From contig JACETR010000019.1 in NCBI GenBank assembly GCA_013911165.1, positions 1 to 40,944 of the forward strand: a stretch of 40,944 nt of DNA, written 5' to 3'. Shown here in pieces: positions 32,097 through 40,944 of the stretch. Positions within the stretch are counted from its first letter, which is position 1. Each line of letters begins with the position of its first letter. The notes below the pieces were generated by a model, which saw nothing but the letters and a program-made list of their open reading frames with translations, was not told the DNA's origin and did not search any database. The position numbers and the translations under genes were made by a program. Source of the DNA: Planctomycetota bacterium (lineage in GTDB: Bacteria; Planctomycetota; UBA8108; UBA1146).

Positions 32097-33329
32097 TCAA
32101 CTGTTGGCCGTTGCGTCAGAAATCCGACGCCCACCTGCCCACACACTTCTCTTCAGATTATTTGCAAACTCGTAAACCAACTGATTCTCGTCGGCGGCAT
32201 TCCACAGGATCACATCGGCTCTTTTCCCTGTTTCCAGGGATCCACATGATTTTTCCCTGCCGAGGGCAAAAGCACCACCGAAAGTGGAAGCTTCGATGGC
32301 TTCAATCGGGGTCATCCCCATCCGCTGTACCGCCAATCCGACGATCAGCAGCATGCTCTCGACGGTGCATGAACCGGGATTCCGGTCTGTTGCCAAGGCC
32401 ACACGAAGCCCGGAATCCAGCATTTGGCGAGCCGGTGCGTATCCGGGTTTCGACAGGTAAAAGGTCGTTCCGGGCAAAAGGGTCGCGACCACTCCCGCTT
32501 CTTTCATTGCGGCAATCCCCTCTGGAGGGGTCTTCATCAGGTGGTCTGCACTGACTGCGCCCACTTCAGCCGCAACGGTGGACCCTCCTGAGGCGGCCAT
32601 CTCGTCGGCATGAATCTTGGGTTTCAGTCCGTGTCGTTTACCCGCTTCAAGGACCATGCGGCTCTCGTCCGGGTCAAAGACTCCCCGTTCACAGAAAACG
32701 TCACAGAACTCTGCGAGTCCCTCTTCTGCCACTGCAGGAATCATTTCCTCGCATACCAACTTCAGATATCCGGCTTTGTCGTGTCGATACTCATCCGGGG
32801 TTTCATGAGCTCCCATGAATGTGGCAACAATCTGTGCAGGGCAATCCCTGGCCAATTCCCGGATAGCACGGAGCATTCGTAACTCGGTTTCGAGGTCAAG
32901 TCCGTAGCCACTCTTGATTTCGATGGTGGTTGAACCCGCTGCCATCATGCGAGCGAGCCGGGGACGAGCCTGATCGACGAGATCTTCCAGGGAAGTTTCC
33001 CGGGTCATGCGAACCGAGGCGCGGATTCCGCCACCAGCGGCAGCAATTTCTTCGTAGTCGGCACCCGCGCATCTTTGAACAAATTCAGAGGATCGATCTC
33101 CCCCAAAGACGAGGTGGGTATGGGAATCCACGAATCCCGGGGTGATCAGCTTGCCGCTGGCATCGACCTCTTCGTCGGGATGGAAAAGACCGGCGATTTC
33201 ACTCGCCGGTCCCATGGCTTTGATTTTTCCAGAGTCGATCGCGATCGAAACGCCTTCGTGAACTCCTGAACTTCCGGAGATCACCCTGCTGGCGTTGGAG
33301 AGGAGGAGATCGATGCGTTCTGGGGTCAT
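32097..33329 (-). CDS. hutI: Imidazolonepropionase HutI
   Basis: A 410-residue amidohydrolase that opens imidazolonepropionate to formiminoglutamate, the third step of histidine degradation. Metal and substrate motifs are complete: [14 protein letters not shown] (~66-79), [43 protein letters not shown] and [10 protein letters not shown]. The start ATG overlaps the hutU stop by 4 bases. HutI and HutU are consecutive enzymes. The long greA gene starts 37 bases downstream and may be read through. Confidence 0.95.
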   Translation of the reverse strand: MTPERIDLLLSNASRVISGSSGVHEGVSIAIDSGKIKAMGPASEIAGLFHPDEEVDASGKLITPGFVDSHTHLVFGGDRSSEFVQRCAGADYEEIAAAGGGIRASVRMTRETSLEDLVDQARPRLARMMAAGSTTIEIKSGYGLDLETELRMLRAIRELARDCPAQIVATFMGAHETPDEYRHDKAGYLKLVCEEMIPAVAEEGLAEFCDVFCERGVFDPDESRMVLEAGKRHGLKPKIHADEMAASGGSTVAAEVGAVSADHLMKTPPEGIAAMKEAGVVATLLPGTTFYLSKPGYAPARQMLDSGLRVALATDRNPGSCTVESMLLIVGLAVQRMGMTPIEAIEASTFGGAFALGREKSCGSLETGKRADVILWNAADENQLVYEFANNLKRSVWAGGRRISDATANS

Positions 33330-35014
33330 CGGTGTCGGTCTCGATTCATGGGAACCCAGACGTCCTGCTCCTCGGCGAAGGTCTTCGCTTCCTCATATCC
33401 AGCGTCGACATGTCGCCAGACACCCATTCCCGGGTCATTGGTCAGGACCCGTTCAAGGCGTTGGGCTGCTTCTTCAGTTCCGTCTGCGACCACGACCATG
33501 CCAGCATGAATCGAGTTACCGATTCCAACGCCTCCTCCATGGTGGAGGGAGACCCAGGTGGCACCACTGGCAGTGTTGAGCATGAGATTCAGGAGGGGCC
33601 AGTCAGCGATGGCATCCGATCCGTCGAGCATCGCTTCGGTTTCCCGATTGGGGGAGGCCACTGAACCGCAATCGAGGTGATCCCGGCCGATGACGACCGG
33701 AGCGGAGATCTCACCGCTGGCGACGAGTTCATTGATTCGCAATCCCAATCGGGCTCTTTCACCGTAACCGAGCCAGCAGATCCTTGAAGGAAGTCCCTGG
33801 AATTGAATCCGCTCGCGAGCGGTCCGAATCCAGTGACACAGGTGCTCATCTTCGGCGAACAGTTCGAGAACCGCCTCATCGGTGCGGTAGATATCTTCCG
33901 GATCTCCACTGAGTGCGACCCAGCGGAAAGGACCCTTGCCGCGGCAGAAGAGGGGACGCACGTAGGCCGGCACAAATCCGGGGTAGTCGAAAGCATTCTC
34001 GAGACCGGCGTCCTGGGCTTGACCACGGAGGTTGTTTCCGTAGTCGAAGCAGATCGATCCGGCATTCAGCAAGCCGATGATGGCCTCGCAGTGCCTGCGC
34101 ATCGAATCCCTGGAAAGTTCTTCGTATTGATCCGGGTCTTCCGTTCTCAGGCGATCCGCCTCGGTGCAGGAAACCTGATCGGGGATGTAGCCATCGAGAG
34201 CGTCATGGGCACTGGTCTGGTCCGTCACCATATCGGGGACGATGCCGCGGCGAAGAATTTCCGGGACGATCTGGGCCGCATTGCCGAGAAGTCCTACGGA
34301 ACGGGCTTCTCCTGCGTCGCACAGCTCTTTGACCCGGTTCAGTGCTTCATCGAGATCCTCGTAGGACTCATCGAGATAGCGGGTTTCCAGTCGACGCTGA
34401 ATGCGGGCGGGATCCACTTCAATATTCAGGGAGACCGCTCCGGCAATGGAAGCCGCCAGCGGCTGGGCACCGCCCATGCCGCCCAATCCGGCAGTCAGGA
34501 TCCAGCGCCCCTTCAGGTTGCCTCCAAAATGTTGGCGACCCGCTTCGACGAAGGTCTCATAGGTCCCCTGAAGGATCCCCTGGGTTCCGATGTAAATCCA
34601 GGAACCGGCGGTCATCTGTCCGTACATCATCAGGCCTTCAGCCTCGAGGCGACGGAACTCCTGAATCGTTCCCCAACGCGGGACCAGATTGGAGTTGGCG
34701 ATGAGAACCCGTGGAGCGTCGGGGTGGGTTTTGGCAACGCCCACCGGTTTTCCACTTTGAACCAGAAGAGTTTCGTCGGGGGCCATCTCCTTGAGAGTTT
34801 TGCAAATGGCCTCAAAGCAGTCCCAGTTGCGGGCAGCCTTGCCTGAGCCTCCGTAGACCACCAGACGATCCGGGTCTTCGGCCACTTCAGGGTCGAGGTT
34901 GTTCATGAGCATTCTCAGGGGAGCCTCAGTCAGCCAACTGGAGCAGGAGATTTCCTGTCCACGGGGAGCACGAACAGTGCGGGCTGAGCCGACAGTTTCT
35001 TGATTCGAAGACAT
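33326..35014 (-). CDS. hutU: Urocanate hydratase HutU
   Basis: A 562-residue urocanase, normal length, that hydrates urocanate to imidazolonepropionate with tightly bound NAD+. Recognisable segments are [28 protein letters not shown], the nucleotide-binding [16 protein letters not shown], the active-site-type [16 protein letters not shown] and [19 protein letters not shown]. The start has AAAGG about 10 bases upstream. Neither histidine ammonia-lyase (hutH) nor the formiminoglutamate hydrolases are in the window, so the pathway genes must be split. Confidence 0.96.
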   Translation of the reverse strand: MSSNQETVGSARTVRAPRGQEISCSSWLTEAPLRMLMNNLDPEVAEDPDRLVVYGGSGKAARNWDCFEAICKTLKEMAPDETLLVQSGKPVGVAKTHPDAPRVLIANSNLVPRWGTIQEFRRLEAEGLMMYGQMTAGSWIYIGTQGILQGTYETFVEAGRQHFGGNLKGRWILTAGLGGMGGAQPLAASIAGAVSLNIEVDPARIQRRLETRYLDESYEDLDEALNRVKELCDAGEARSVGLLGNAAQIVPEILRRGIVPDMVTDQTSAHDALDGYIPDQVSCTEADRLRTEDPDQYEELSRDSMRRHCEAIIGLLNAGSICFDYGNNLRGQAQDAGLENAFDYPGFVPAYVRPLFCRGKGPFRWVALSGDPEDIYRTDEAVLELFAEDEHLCHWIRTARERIQFQGLPSRICWLGYGERARLGLRINELVASGEISAPVVIGRDHLDCGSVASPNRETEAMLDGSDAIADWPLLNLMLNTASGATWVSLHHGGGVGIGNSIHAGMVVVADGTEEAAQRLERVLTNDPGMGVWRHVDAGYEEAKTFAEEQDVWVPMNRDRHR

Positions 35015-35149
35015 GGGGGATGCCTTTCCACCGGGTCTGAACTCTTCCCGGTCAAATTTGATGTCACCTCATTCTCTGGGGTGATGCAACCAAAACAGAA
35101 TCGATCATCGGAGTTGACTGGACGATCCAAGAATGCTCGAAACTTGTCC

Positions 35150-35159
35150 GACATATGTC
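35150..35159. promoter_or_regulatory. Perfect palindrome GACATATGTC between hutU and ispH
   Basis: A 10-bp perfect palindrome with TTGT and ACAA flanks at slightly unequal distance, in the 269-base divergent region of hutU and ispH. It could be an operator for the hut genes, since GntR-type HutC sites are palindromes of similar size, but the sequence alone does not show this. Confidence 0.3.
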
Positions 35160-35283
35160 ACAATGGGAATCGTTCGGGTAAGGCCTCGGCATCAGGCCTG
35201 CCAGTTCCCCATAACGGCCTTTCTTGAGAGGGCTCTCCGGAGGGACGAGCAGTATTGGTAGTGATCAGTGTAGAGGGAGTGAA

Positions 35284-36138
35284 ATGCACATAACCCGCGC
35301 AAAGGCATTCGGAACCTGCTTCGGAGTCAGGGATGCCATCGAGGCGGCTCTGGAGCCCTCTTTTTCCGGTGACCTCACGATTGTGGGTCAGCTGGTACAC
35401 AATCCTCAAACGGTTCAGAAACTGAAGGACCACGGTGTGCAGATCGTGGATTCCATCGACGACGAAATCTCCTCCAATAACGTCATGATTACAGCCCATG
35501 GAACTGCAGCCAGCGTCAAAACGGAGCTGGAGTCGCGGGGCTATAACGTCTTCGACGCTTCCTGCCCACTGGTCCTCAGGGTGCATACTGCTGTCAGGCG
35601 CCTGGTTGACGAGGGTTGGCATCCGGTTGTCTTCGGTCAGAGTCAGCACGTGGAAGTCAGGGGGATCGTGGGTGATCTCGAGGATTTCACGGTCATTGGC
35701 GGTGAGGAAGACATCGAAAAGCTCTCCACCCGAGACAGGATTGGAGTTGTCTGTCAGACAACCCACCGAATCCGTGATGCCCGCGAACTTCTTGACCAGA
35801 TCCGTGCCCGTTTCCCACAAATGGAAGTTCAGTTTGTGGATACCGTCTGCAAGCCGACCAAGGATCGACAAAGTGCGGTGGAAGAGTTGGCGGACGAACT
35901 CGCAGCGGTCAATGGCTTGATGATTGTGGTGGGGGGGTATAACTCTTCCAACACCCGCAAGCTGATGGAGGTCTGTAAGGAAAAGGGAGTTCCGGCACAC
36001 CATATCGAGAATGAGGACCAGCTGGAGCAGACCTGGTTTTCAGAGGTGGATCACGTCGGGATTACTGCCGGAACCTCCACTCCCCATGAGGTCGTCGACG
36101 CGGTTCACGACCGAATTGTCGTACTTTCCCCGAATTAA
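35284..36138 (+). CDS. ispH: 4-hydroxy-3-methylbut-2-enyl diphosphate reductase IspH (LytB)
   Basis: A 284-residue iron-sulfur enzyme of the last MEP-pathway step, making IPP and DMAPP. All three cluster cysteines are there: FGTCFGVRDAI (12), FDASCPLVLRVH (~98) and DTVCKPTKDRQ (~199). The substrate residues are also kept: VHN, AHG, the His and Glu in SQHVEVRG, QTTH, YNSSNTRKL and GTSTP. The surrounding residues differ from the E. coli consensus (GTCFG for GFCAG, GQSQHVEVRG for GHxGHPEVxG), so this is a divergent but apparently active subgroup. I chose the ATG at 35284, behind GAGGGAG; a frame extending to 35224 adds an unconserved leader. Confidence 0.93.
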   Translation: MHITRAKAFGTCFGVRDAIEAALEPSFSGDLTIVGQLVHNPQTVQKLKDHGVQIVDSIDDEISSNNVMITAHGTAASVKTELESRGYNVFDASCPLVLRVHTAVRRLVDEGWHPVVFGQSQHVEVRGIVGDLEDFTVIGGEEDIEKLSTRDRIGVVCQTTHRIRDARELLDQIRARFPQMEVQFVDTVCKPTKDRQSAVEELADELAAVNGLMIVVGGYNSSNTRKLMEVCKEKGVPAHHIENEDQLEQTWFSEVDHVGITAGTSTPHEVVDAVHDRIVVLSPN

Positions 36139-36190
36139 AGGGGGCGTCGCAGACTATGGGCACGCCCCTCCCGAATTGCGGTATCAGGTC

Positions 36191-36227
36191 ATAAATACCG
36201 GAACTGACCGACTTTGCCGGTGTTTAT
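36191..36227. repeat. Inverted repeat downstream of ispH
   Basis: ATAAATACCGG and CCGGTGTTTAT form an 11-bp stem (one T-G wobble in RNA) around a 15-base loop, 53 bases after ispH. There is no T-run after it, so it is either a processed 3' hairpin or an operator for the next gene. Confidence 0.45.
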
Positions 36228-36371
36228 CCGCCATGGCATGATGAAATCCTGTGGAATGTCGAGAACTCAACCCGCTTTTGATACGATTGGTGGGGTATTA
36301 CACAGCCCCAGAGTCCAGACCGTCAGACGAGATCCAATCCTCTCTCTGCGGTCCATTTGAATGGAAGATAG

Positions 36372-38486
36372 ATGAACTCTCACGAGTCCTCCGAAAAGAA
36401 TGGTTCCTTCAGAACCTCTCTCTTATGGGTCCGTTTTGTGTGTGTGTTTCTTCTCGTATTGATTTTGATGCCTGCGCCGGGCTATTCGGAGTCAGGTTCG
36501 ACTCCGCTGACGACGCGTCGTATCGCGAGCGGAGTTTCCAGACCGGTTCTGGTGACGGCTCCCGATGGTGATTTTGAACGCCTCTTTATTGTTCAGCAGG
36601 CGGGCATCATTCGTATCTACGACATGACGAGCGGAAACCTGTTGACGACGCCGTTCCTCAACATCAATTCCATCGTCGGTGGAGGTACTTCCGGTGCCGA
36701 TGAGCGCGGGCTTCTCGGGATGGCATTCCACCCTGATTACCTGAATAACGGCTTCTTCTACCTTTACTACACCAACAACAGCTCTGATACGGTGGTTGCC
36801 CGGTTCTCGGTATCCTCGTCAAACCCTGATGTGGCAAACCCGAGTCCGGACCAGATTCTGTTTACCCAGAACCAGCCCTTCACCAACCACAATGGAGGCA
36901 TGATCGCCTTCGGTCCGAATGACGGCTATCTGTACATTGGGTTGGGAGACGGGGGGTCTGCCAATGACCCTCAGGGCAACAGCCAGAACCAGAACACGAG
37001 ACTGGGGAAGATGCTGCGCATCGATGTCGATGGTGGCAGTCCCTATGCGATTCCGCCCGACAATCCCTTTGCCGGTCCGGGGGCTCCCCTGGACGAGATC
37101 TGGGCATCCGGCCTTCGGAACCCATGGAGGTTCTCTTTCGACCGACTGACAGGGGACATGTACATCGCCGACGTCGGCCAGTTCAACTGGGAAGAGATCA
37201 GCATTCAGCCCGCCTCCTCTGCAGGGGGTGAGAACTACGGCTGGCGCTGCATGGAGGGCAACAGCTGTACCGGTCTCTCCGGTTGTGCCTGCAATGCCGC
37301 CTCGCTGACGGATCCTGTTCAGGTCTACTCCCACGGATCCGGTTGCTCGATCACGGGTGGAAATGTCTACCGTGGCTGTGCCATGCCGGACATGCACGGG
37401 ATCTACTTCTACTCGGACTGGTGCTCAAGCACGATCTGGTCCTTCGAGTGGAATGGTTCTTCTGTTCAGAACTTCACCAACAGAACCTCCGAACTGGACC
37501 CTCCCGGATCCCAGTCGATCGCGGGTGTGACCGGATTTGGTGAAGACGCCTACGGTGAAATTTACATCTGTGACTGGAACGGTGGCGAGATCTTCAAGAT
37601 CGTGCCTGCGAACATCGATGCTCTGGATGCCAATGGCAACTTCATCGTCGATTCCTGCGAGTGTGCCATCGGTAACACCACCGACTGTAACAACAATGGT
37701 GAGCCGGATGCCTGTGACATCGCTTCCGGAATCGAAGTGGACTGCAACGAAGACTCGATTCCCGATTCCTGTCAGACTCCAGTGAATGATTGCAACAGCA
37801 ATGGCATCGAGGACAGCTGCGACATCGCCGCTGGAGCGTCTGATTGTGACGGCGACGGAATCCCCGACACCTGCCAGTTGGACACTCAGGACTGCGATGG
37901 CAACGGGGTGCATGATGTTTGTGACATTAATAACGGAACCCTGGTGGATTGTGATTTCGACAATCTTCCCGATTCCTGCGAAGTCGTGAACGGTACCGGC
38001 GAGGATTGCAACAGCAATACCCTCCTCGATAACTGTGAAATCGATCTCGGAATCGCAGATGACTGCAACAACAACGGTTCCATCGATTCCTGTGAAGTCG
38101 ATGCGGGAACGGCCGCGGACTGCAACAACAACGGTAATCCGGACAGTTGCGACATCGCCAGTGGTGCTGAGCAAGACGACAACACCAACGGGATTCCCGA
38201 CAGTTGCGAAGCCGCAAACTTCAAGCGTGGCGATCCGAATGAAGATGGAGTCGTCAACATTGCCGACGCGGTGAGGATTCTTGGCTTCCTCTTCAACAAC
38301 GAGGCGGAGCCATCCTGTCTGGATTCTACCGATGTCAATGATGACGGATCTCTGGATATCTCGGACGGGGTTGCGCTGCTGACCTATCTCTTTGGTTCGG
38401 CTTCGTTGCCGCTGCCCGGTGAAACCTGTGGTCCAGATCCGACAGCGGATGGACTCGATTGCGGCAGTTACTCCAACTGCCCCTGA
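36372..38486 (+). CDS. Secreted PQQ-type sugar dehydrogenase propeller with Cys/Asp repeats and dockerin-like tail
   Basis: A 704-residue exported protein. A signal peptide (~20-40, FVCVFLLVLILMPAPGYS) leads into a glucose/sorbosone dehydrogenase-type propeller (~48-415) with RGLLGMAFHPDYLNNGFFYL, the catalytic-type His in FTNHNGGMIAFGPNDGYLYI, RLGKMLRIDVDGG and ASGLRNPWRFSFD. Then ten Cys/Asp repeats (~438-613) of the form DCNNNGxPDSCDIASG look calcium-binding. The end (~617-704) has two EF-hand-like loops (DPNEDGVVNIADAV and DVNDDGSLDISDGV), as in dockerin-type tails, and closes with a Cys-rich motif. Whether it still uses PQQ is not certain. The ATG has GGAAGA upstream. A strong terminator follows. 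Confidence 0.85.
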   Translation: MNSHESSEKNGSFRTSLLWVRFVCVFLLVLILMPAPGYSESGSTPLTTRRIASGVSRPVLVTAPDGDFERLFIVQQAGIIRIYDMTSGNLLTTPFLNINSIVGGGTSGADERGLLGMAFHPDYLNNGFFYLYYTNNSSDTVVARFSVSSSNPDVANPSPDQILFTQNQPFTNHNGGMIAFGPNDGYLYIGLGDGGSANDPQGNSQNQNTRLGKMLRIDVDGGSPYAIPPDNPFAGPGAPLDEIWASGLRNPWRFSFDRLTGDMYIADVGQFNWEEISIQPASSAGGENYGWRCMEGNSCTGLSGCACNAASLTDPVQVYSHGSGCSITGGNVYRGCAMPDMHGIYFYSDWCSSTIWSFEWNGSSVQNFTNRTSELDPPGSQSIAGVTGFGEDAYGEIYICDWNGGEIFKIVPANIDALDANGNFIVDSCECAIGNTTDCNNNGEPDACDIASGIEVDCNEDSIPDSCQTPVNDCNSNGIEDSCDIAAGASDCDGDGIPDTCQLDTQDCDGNGVHDVCDINNGTLVDCDFDNLPDSCEVVNGTGEDCNSNTLLDNCEIDLGIADDCNNNGSIDSCEVDAGTAADCNNNGNPDSCDIASGAEQDDNTNGIPDSCEAANFKRGDPNEDGVVNIADAVRILGFLFNNEAEPSCLDSTDVNDDGSLDISDGVALLTYLFGSASLPLPGETCGPDPTADGLDCGSYSNCP
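37683..38210 (+). repeat. Ten ~54-bp coding repeats (Cys/Asp-rich)
   Basis: Ten imperfect units of about 16-19 codons, each beginning DC[ND]xxx and containing DxC about ten residues later. The last unit has Asp instead of its first Cys. A degenerate unit (DANGNFIVDSCE) precedes the array. Spacing of Asp/Asn residues resembles thrombospondin type 3 or EF-hand-like calcium loops. Confidence 0.88.
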
Positions 38487-38504
38487 GCCGGGTGAGTGGA
38501 ATTG

Positions 38505-38539
38505 AAAAAGGGCGAGGCCAATGGCCTCGCCCTTTTTTT
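38505..38539. terminator. Bidirectional terminator
   Basis: AAAAAGGGCGAGGCC (38505-38519), loop AAT, GGCCTCGCCCTTTTT (38523-38537), T-run to 38539. A 15-bp perfect stem between the propeller gene and the convergent dihydroorotase; A/T tracts allow use in both directions. Confidence 0.92.
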
Positions 38540-38583
38540 GTCGGCTGTCTCAGGTTTTTGAAGCTGCCCGGGGAGAACGTCTC

Positions 38584-39855
38584 TCAGAGGCGAATCGCTG
38601 AAGAGGCCGGGTCAAATCTCTGTCCCCGAACGACGGTTTCAAGAATCGTGCCCGGGAAGGGATGCTCTTCGAAGGGGGACCAGCCCGCTCGACTGCGGAC
38701 TGCCGATCTCTCTATCGTCCACGATTGGTTCGGGTCGACGATCGTCAGTGAAGCCACGGCTCCCGGTGTCAGTTGACCCAAGGTTCCTCTGGTAAAGGGG
38801 TCGAACAGTTCTGCCGGGCGGGTGGAGGCGCGATCTACCAGGACTTCCCAGGGGAAACCTTCGCTGGCCAGTTGGCAAACATAGGCACCAAAGGTATCGA
38901 GTTGTGGGACTCCCGAGATCCCCTTGCGATTTTCCTCCACAGTATGTGGCGCATGATCGGTCGCCAGCACTTCGATGGTTCCATTGAGCAGAGCTGTTTT
39001 CAGAACTTCACGATCGTGGGGTGTCCGCAGGGGGGGATTCATCTGGAGCCACTCACCGCACTGCCACTCGTGGCGGTTCTCCATATCAAAGGCAAGGTGA
39101 TGGGGGGTCACTTCGGTGGTGACCACTTGGCCTTCGGACCGAGCCTTTTCGATCTGGTACAAACCTTCCGCAGTGGAGAGGTGGGCAATGTGTGCCGTGA
39201 TATCGAGTTCCCGACAAACCTTGAGAATCGTTTCAATCGCCGCGACTTCCGCCTCGGGAGGGCGACGTTTCTCGTGGGTATCCTCATTTTGTGCTGCGAT
39301 CAGCATAGGGGGATCTTCTGCGTGGAAGGTGACTCGTTGACCACGGTAGTTTTCAAGCACCGCAGTCACACCCTTGTCGCCCCATGAATCGATTTCACCG
39401 ACGCTCGGGCCGAAGTAGCACTTCCAGGGAATCTCGGAAGAGAAGCAGTCTCCCTCGGGGGTCACCAGGCCATGGATGACCACATCGACGAGGGCGGTTT
39501 CATCAGCAAGATCCCGTTTTCGCTGGTAGTCCTGCTGATTGCTGGGGGGGATGGGATTGTTGGGCATATCGCCCATCAGCACTACACCGCCCTGAATCGC
39601 GGCCTGACTCGAGGAGAGGAAATCTTCCTTGTATCGATGTTCCCCGCTGGGGTCATCACGACAGTGAACATGGATATCGAGAAAGCCGGGGCACACATGG
39701 ATGCCTTCGGGCCAGACGACGTCCGGCTCTCCGGTGAGGTCACCCCGTTCGATGATCGTTCCCGATGATCGACAGATCCGGAGACGCTCACGGGTTACGC
39801 CCCCGCGTTCCAGCAGGTCACCTTCCAGAAGCCATTGATCCTGTGAATCCTGCAT
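38584..39855 (-). CDS. pyrC: Dihydroorotase-type amidohydrolase
   Basis: A 423-residue amidohydrolase that matches class I dihydroorotase, which cyclises carbamoyl-aspartate in pyrimidine synthesis. Metal ligands and motifs are LDIHVHCRDDPSG (~60-72), GDMPNN, TFHAED, AHIAHLST, TEVTPHHLAFD and the catalytic-type Asp in LATDHAPHT. The RDDPSGEHRYKEDFLSSSQA stretch corresponds to the usual RxPG...KED segment. Dihydropyrimidinase and allantoinase relatives are the alternatives, but the HVHCRD and TDHAPH combination favours dihydroorotase. The ATG shares one base with the stop of the upstream VCBS gene (TAATG), so the two are coupled. Confidence 0.85.
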   Translation of the reverse strand: MQDSQDQWLLEGDLLERGGVTRERLRICRSSGTIIERGDLTGEPDVVWPEGIHVCPGFLDIHVHCRDDPSGEHRYKEDFLSSSQAAIQGGVVLMGDMPNNPIPPSNQQDYQRKRDLADETALVDVVIHGLVTPEGDCFSSEIPWKCYFGPSVGEIDSWGDKGVTAVLENYRGQRVTFHAEDPPMLIAAQNEDTHEKRRPPEAEVAAIETILKVCRELDITAHIAHLSTAEGLYQIEKARSEGQVVTTEVTPHHLAFDMENRHEWQCGEWLQMNPPLRTPHDREVLKTALLNGTIEVLATDHAPHTVEENRKGISGVPQLDTFGAYVCQLASEGFPWEVLVDRASTRPAELFDPFTRGTLGQLTPGAVASLTIVDPNQSWTIERSAVRSRAGWSPFEEHPFPGTILETVVRGQRFDPASSAIRL

Positions 39856-40944
39856 TAGCGTGAATCTCCCGCACCCACTGAGTCCTGTGGGTAAAGGATC
39901 CAGCGATCGTGGATCAGCAAGGCCACGTCGTCGAAACCGTCGCCGTCAAAGTCCTCGACAAGGATCGCCCTCGGTTCGACTCCACGGCCTCCCCCAGAGA
40001 AGGTTTTCTTTTCAAAGACCGGGAATCCCAGAGCGGGCTCAAAACCGCGAGGGGTTCCGGCGAGAATCTCCAACTCACCCCGCGCCCCGTCGATGGCCGC
40101 CAGATCGATACGGCCATCGCCATTCAGGTCACCGGTGGCAATGGCAGTGATGCGTGAATTCTCATGGCGTGCGCGACGGGTGAAGGATTCAACCATCTCC
40201 ACCGATCCTGTAGAGGGACCCGCGACCATGAGGGCGCGGTCATTGAGGATCAGCAGCTCTTCGACGCCGTTGCCAAGATCGAGAGAAAACGCCTGCAGGA
40301 TTTTCTTGAAGGGACCCTCTTGCGAGGAGATCACGCCAGTTTCGGTGGCCAGATGGATCATGCTGTTGCCTTGATCCACCAGGGTAATTTGGGCCTTTTT
40401 GCCGCTGGCCACATCGGTCCAGTCGACGGCAGCAGAAGCTGCGATCTCTGCGCCACTGCCGGGGATATCCAACTGACGCAAGACCCGGGCTTTATCCGCA
40501 GTGATTTCAACGATGCGTGCACGATCCTTCTGTGAGACCAGAATTTTGCCCGGTGCCAGACTCGTGATCTTGCCGCCGGACTCGATGGTGGCGGGGGCGT
40601 CGATTTCGGAAATCGTCCAGGATTCGTCGCCCTCATCGCGACTCATCGAAAGCAATCGGGGTGCACTGAAGGGGACTTCGACCACGATCAGGATGGTGTT
40701 GTCCGCGCCTGGAAAAAGACGAACCGAAGAGGGTTCTCGACTGATTTTTCCGATGGGAAAACTGTTGTCACCGTAGACCAGTTCGTAACTGCCGCGGTCG
40801 ACCTTGTGAAGTGAAAGAAGGTCACCTGCGGGGGTCATGCCTCCCAGAGCGATCAGGGTTTCCAGATCTCGTGAGAGTGGCTGAATTTCAGGGAAGGAGA
40901 ATCCTCGTCCCTCGATCTGACGGACACCGAGACCCCCTTCAGAT
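39855..40944 (-). CDS. VCBS/FG-GAP repeat protein (partial, 5' end cut off)
   Basis: The frame is open from the stop at 39855 to the right edge, so the N-terminus lies outside the window; an internal ATG at 40838 is probably not the start. At least 363 residues of beta-propeller-like sequence. Two calcium-type FG-GAP loops are clear near the C-terminus: GDLNGDGRIDLAAID and EDFDGDGFDDVALLIHDRW. Such proteins are usually secreted or surface-bound; the missing start hides any signal peptide. The stop overlaps the dihydroorotase start by one base, an odd pairing of an envelope protein with a pyrimidine enzyme. No specific function can be given. Confidence 0.8.
   Translation of the reverse strand, partial: SEGGLGVRQIEGRGFSFPEIQPLSRDLETLIALGGMTPAGDLLSLHKVDRGSYELVYGDNSFPIGKISREPSSVRLFPGADNTILIVVEVPFSAPRLLSMSRDEGDESWTISEIDAPATIESGGKITSLAPGKILVSQKDRARIVEITADKARVLRQLDIPGSGAEIAASAAVDWTDVASGKKAQITLVDQGNSMIHLATETGVISSQEGPFKKILQAFSLDLGNGVEELLILNDRALMVAGPSTGSVEMVESFTRRARHENSRITAIATGDLNGDGRIDLAAIDGARGELEILAGTPRGFEPALGFPVFEKKTFSGGGRGVEPRAILVEDFDGDGFDDVALLIHDRWILYPQDSVGAGDSR

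Noticed and set aside
32060..32146. Longer N-terminus for the greA fusion
   Set aside because: It would overlap hutI by 50 bases and lacks a ribosome site; the ATG at 32059 has one.
33868..33878. CGAACAGTTCG within hutU as a further SOS box
   Set aside because: The half-sites are separated by 1 base instead of 4 and the site lies deep inside a coding region.
37683..38210. CRISPR-like array
   Set aside because: The periodic ~54-base units are coding repeats of a secreted protein; they are imperfect along their whole length and lack constant repeats with unique spacers.

Overview
The window looks like chromosomal DNA from a Gram-negative, probably marine or freshwater environmental bacterium, GC-rich by eye (not computed). 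Planctomycetota or a related deep-branching phylum is my best guess. The clues are a secreted sugar dehydrogenase-type propeller ending in Cys/Asp repeats and a dockerin-like tail, an HEAT/VWA protein, a VCBS-repeat protein, and a very long GreA with a large N-terminal extension of the kind known from Chlamydiae and other lineages. An outer-membrane barrel, a lipoprotein and an RND protein show a double-membrane envelope. The taxonomic call is inference. I see no transposon, phage, CRISPR array, tRNA or rRNA.

Layout. 1-2092 (minus): the 5' half of an Mrp-type cation/proton antiporter operon (mnhE-F-G-mbhDE-B, cut by the left edge). 2278-4285: a DMT transporter, facing a LAB_N protein plus GT2 glycosyltransferase pair. 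4381-8666 (minus): a MacB/LolCDE-like export operon (adaptor, ATPase, two FtsX permeases). 8773-11183 (minus): dinB followed by a nitrilase-family hydrolase, under a promoter with an SOS box. 11386-13486: enoyl-CoA hydratase and HSDL2-like SDR (overlapping start/stop), facing a thioesterase. 14041-20758 (plus): a four-gene envelope cluster, DUF1302 barrel - DUF1329 - YCF48-like propeller - RND/MMPL protein. It faces fadE and a lipoprotein gene (20833-24011, minus). 24173-25858: HEAT/VWA protein. 25912-27469 (minus): queF, then lexA with its own SOS-box promoter, then a small gene translationally coupled to lexA. 27738-29837 (plus): NeuD-like hexapeptide protein and truD. 29852-35014 (minus): hutU, hutI and the giant greA fusion. 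35284-38486 (plus): ispH and the secreted propeller protein. 38584-40944 (minus): a VCBS-repeat protein (cut by the right edge) and a dihydroorotase.

How the genes work together. The 11.4-23.3 kb stretch reads as a lipid/acyl-CoA module. FadE, enoyl-CoA hydratase, SDR and thioesterase could handle acyl-CoAs, and the DUF1302/DUF1329/YCF48/RND set could move a hydrophobic substrate across the envelope. A second theme is the DNA-damage response: lexA and dinB share the same operator architecture (CGAAC-N4-GTTCG inside the 17-nt spacer of a sigma70-like promoter), and lexA carries an overlapping downstream small gene.

The best candidates for something little described are the four-component envelope system, the lexA-coupled small protein, and the GreA fusion with a possible CarD/TRCF-like beta module.
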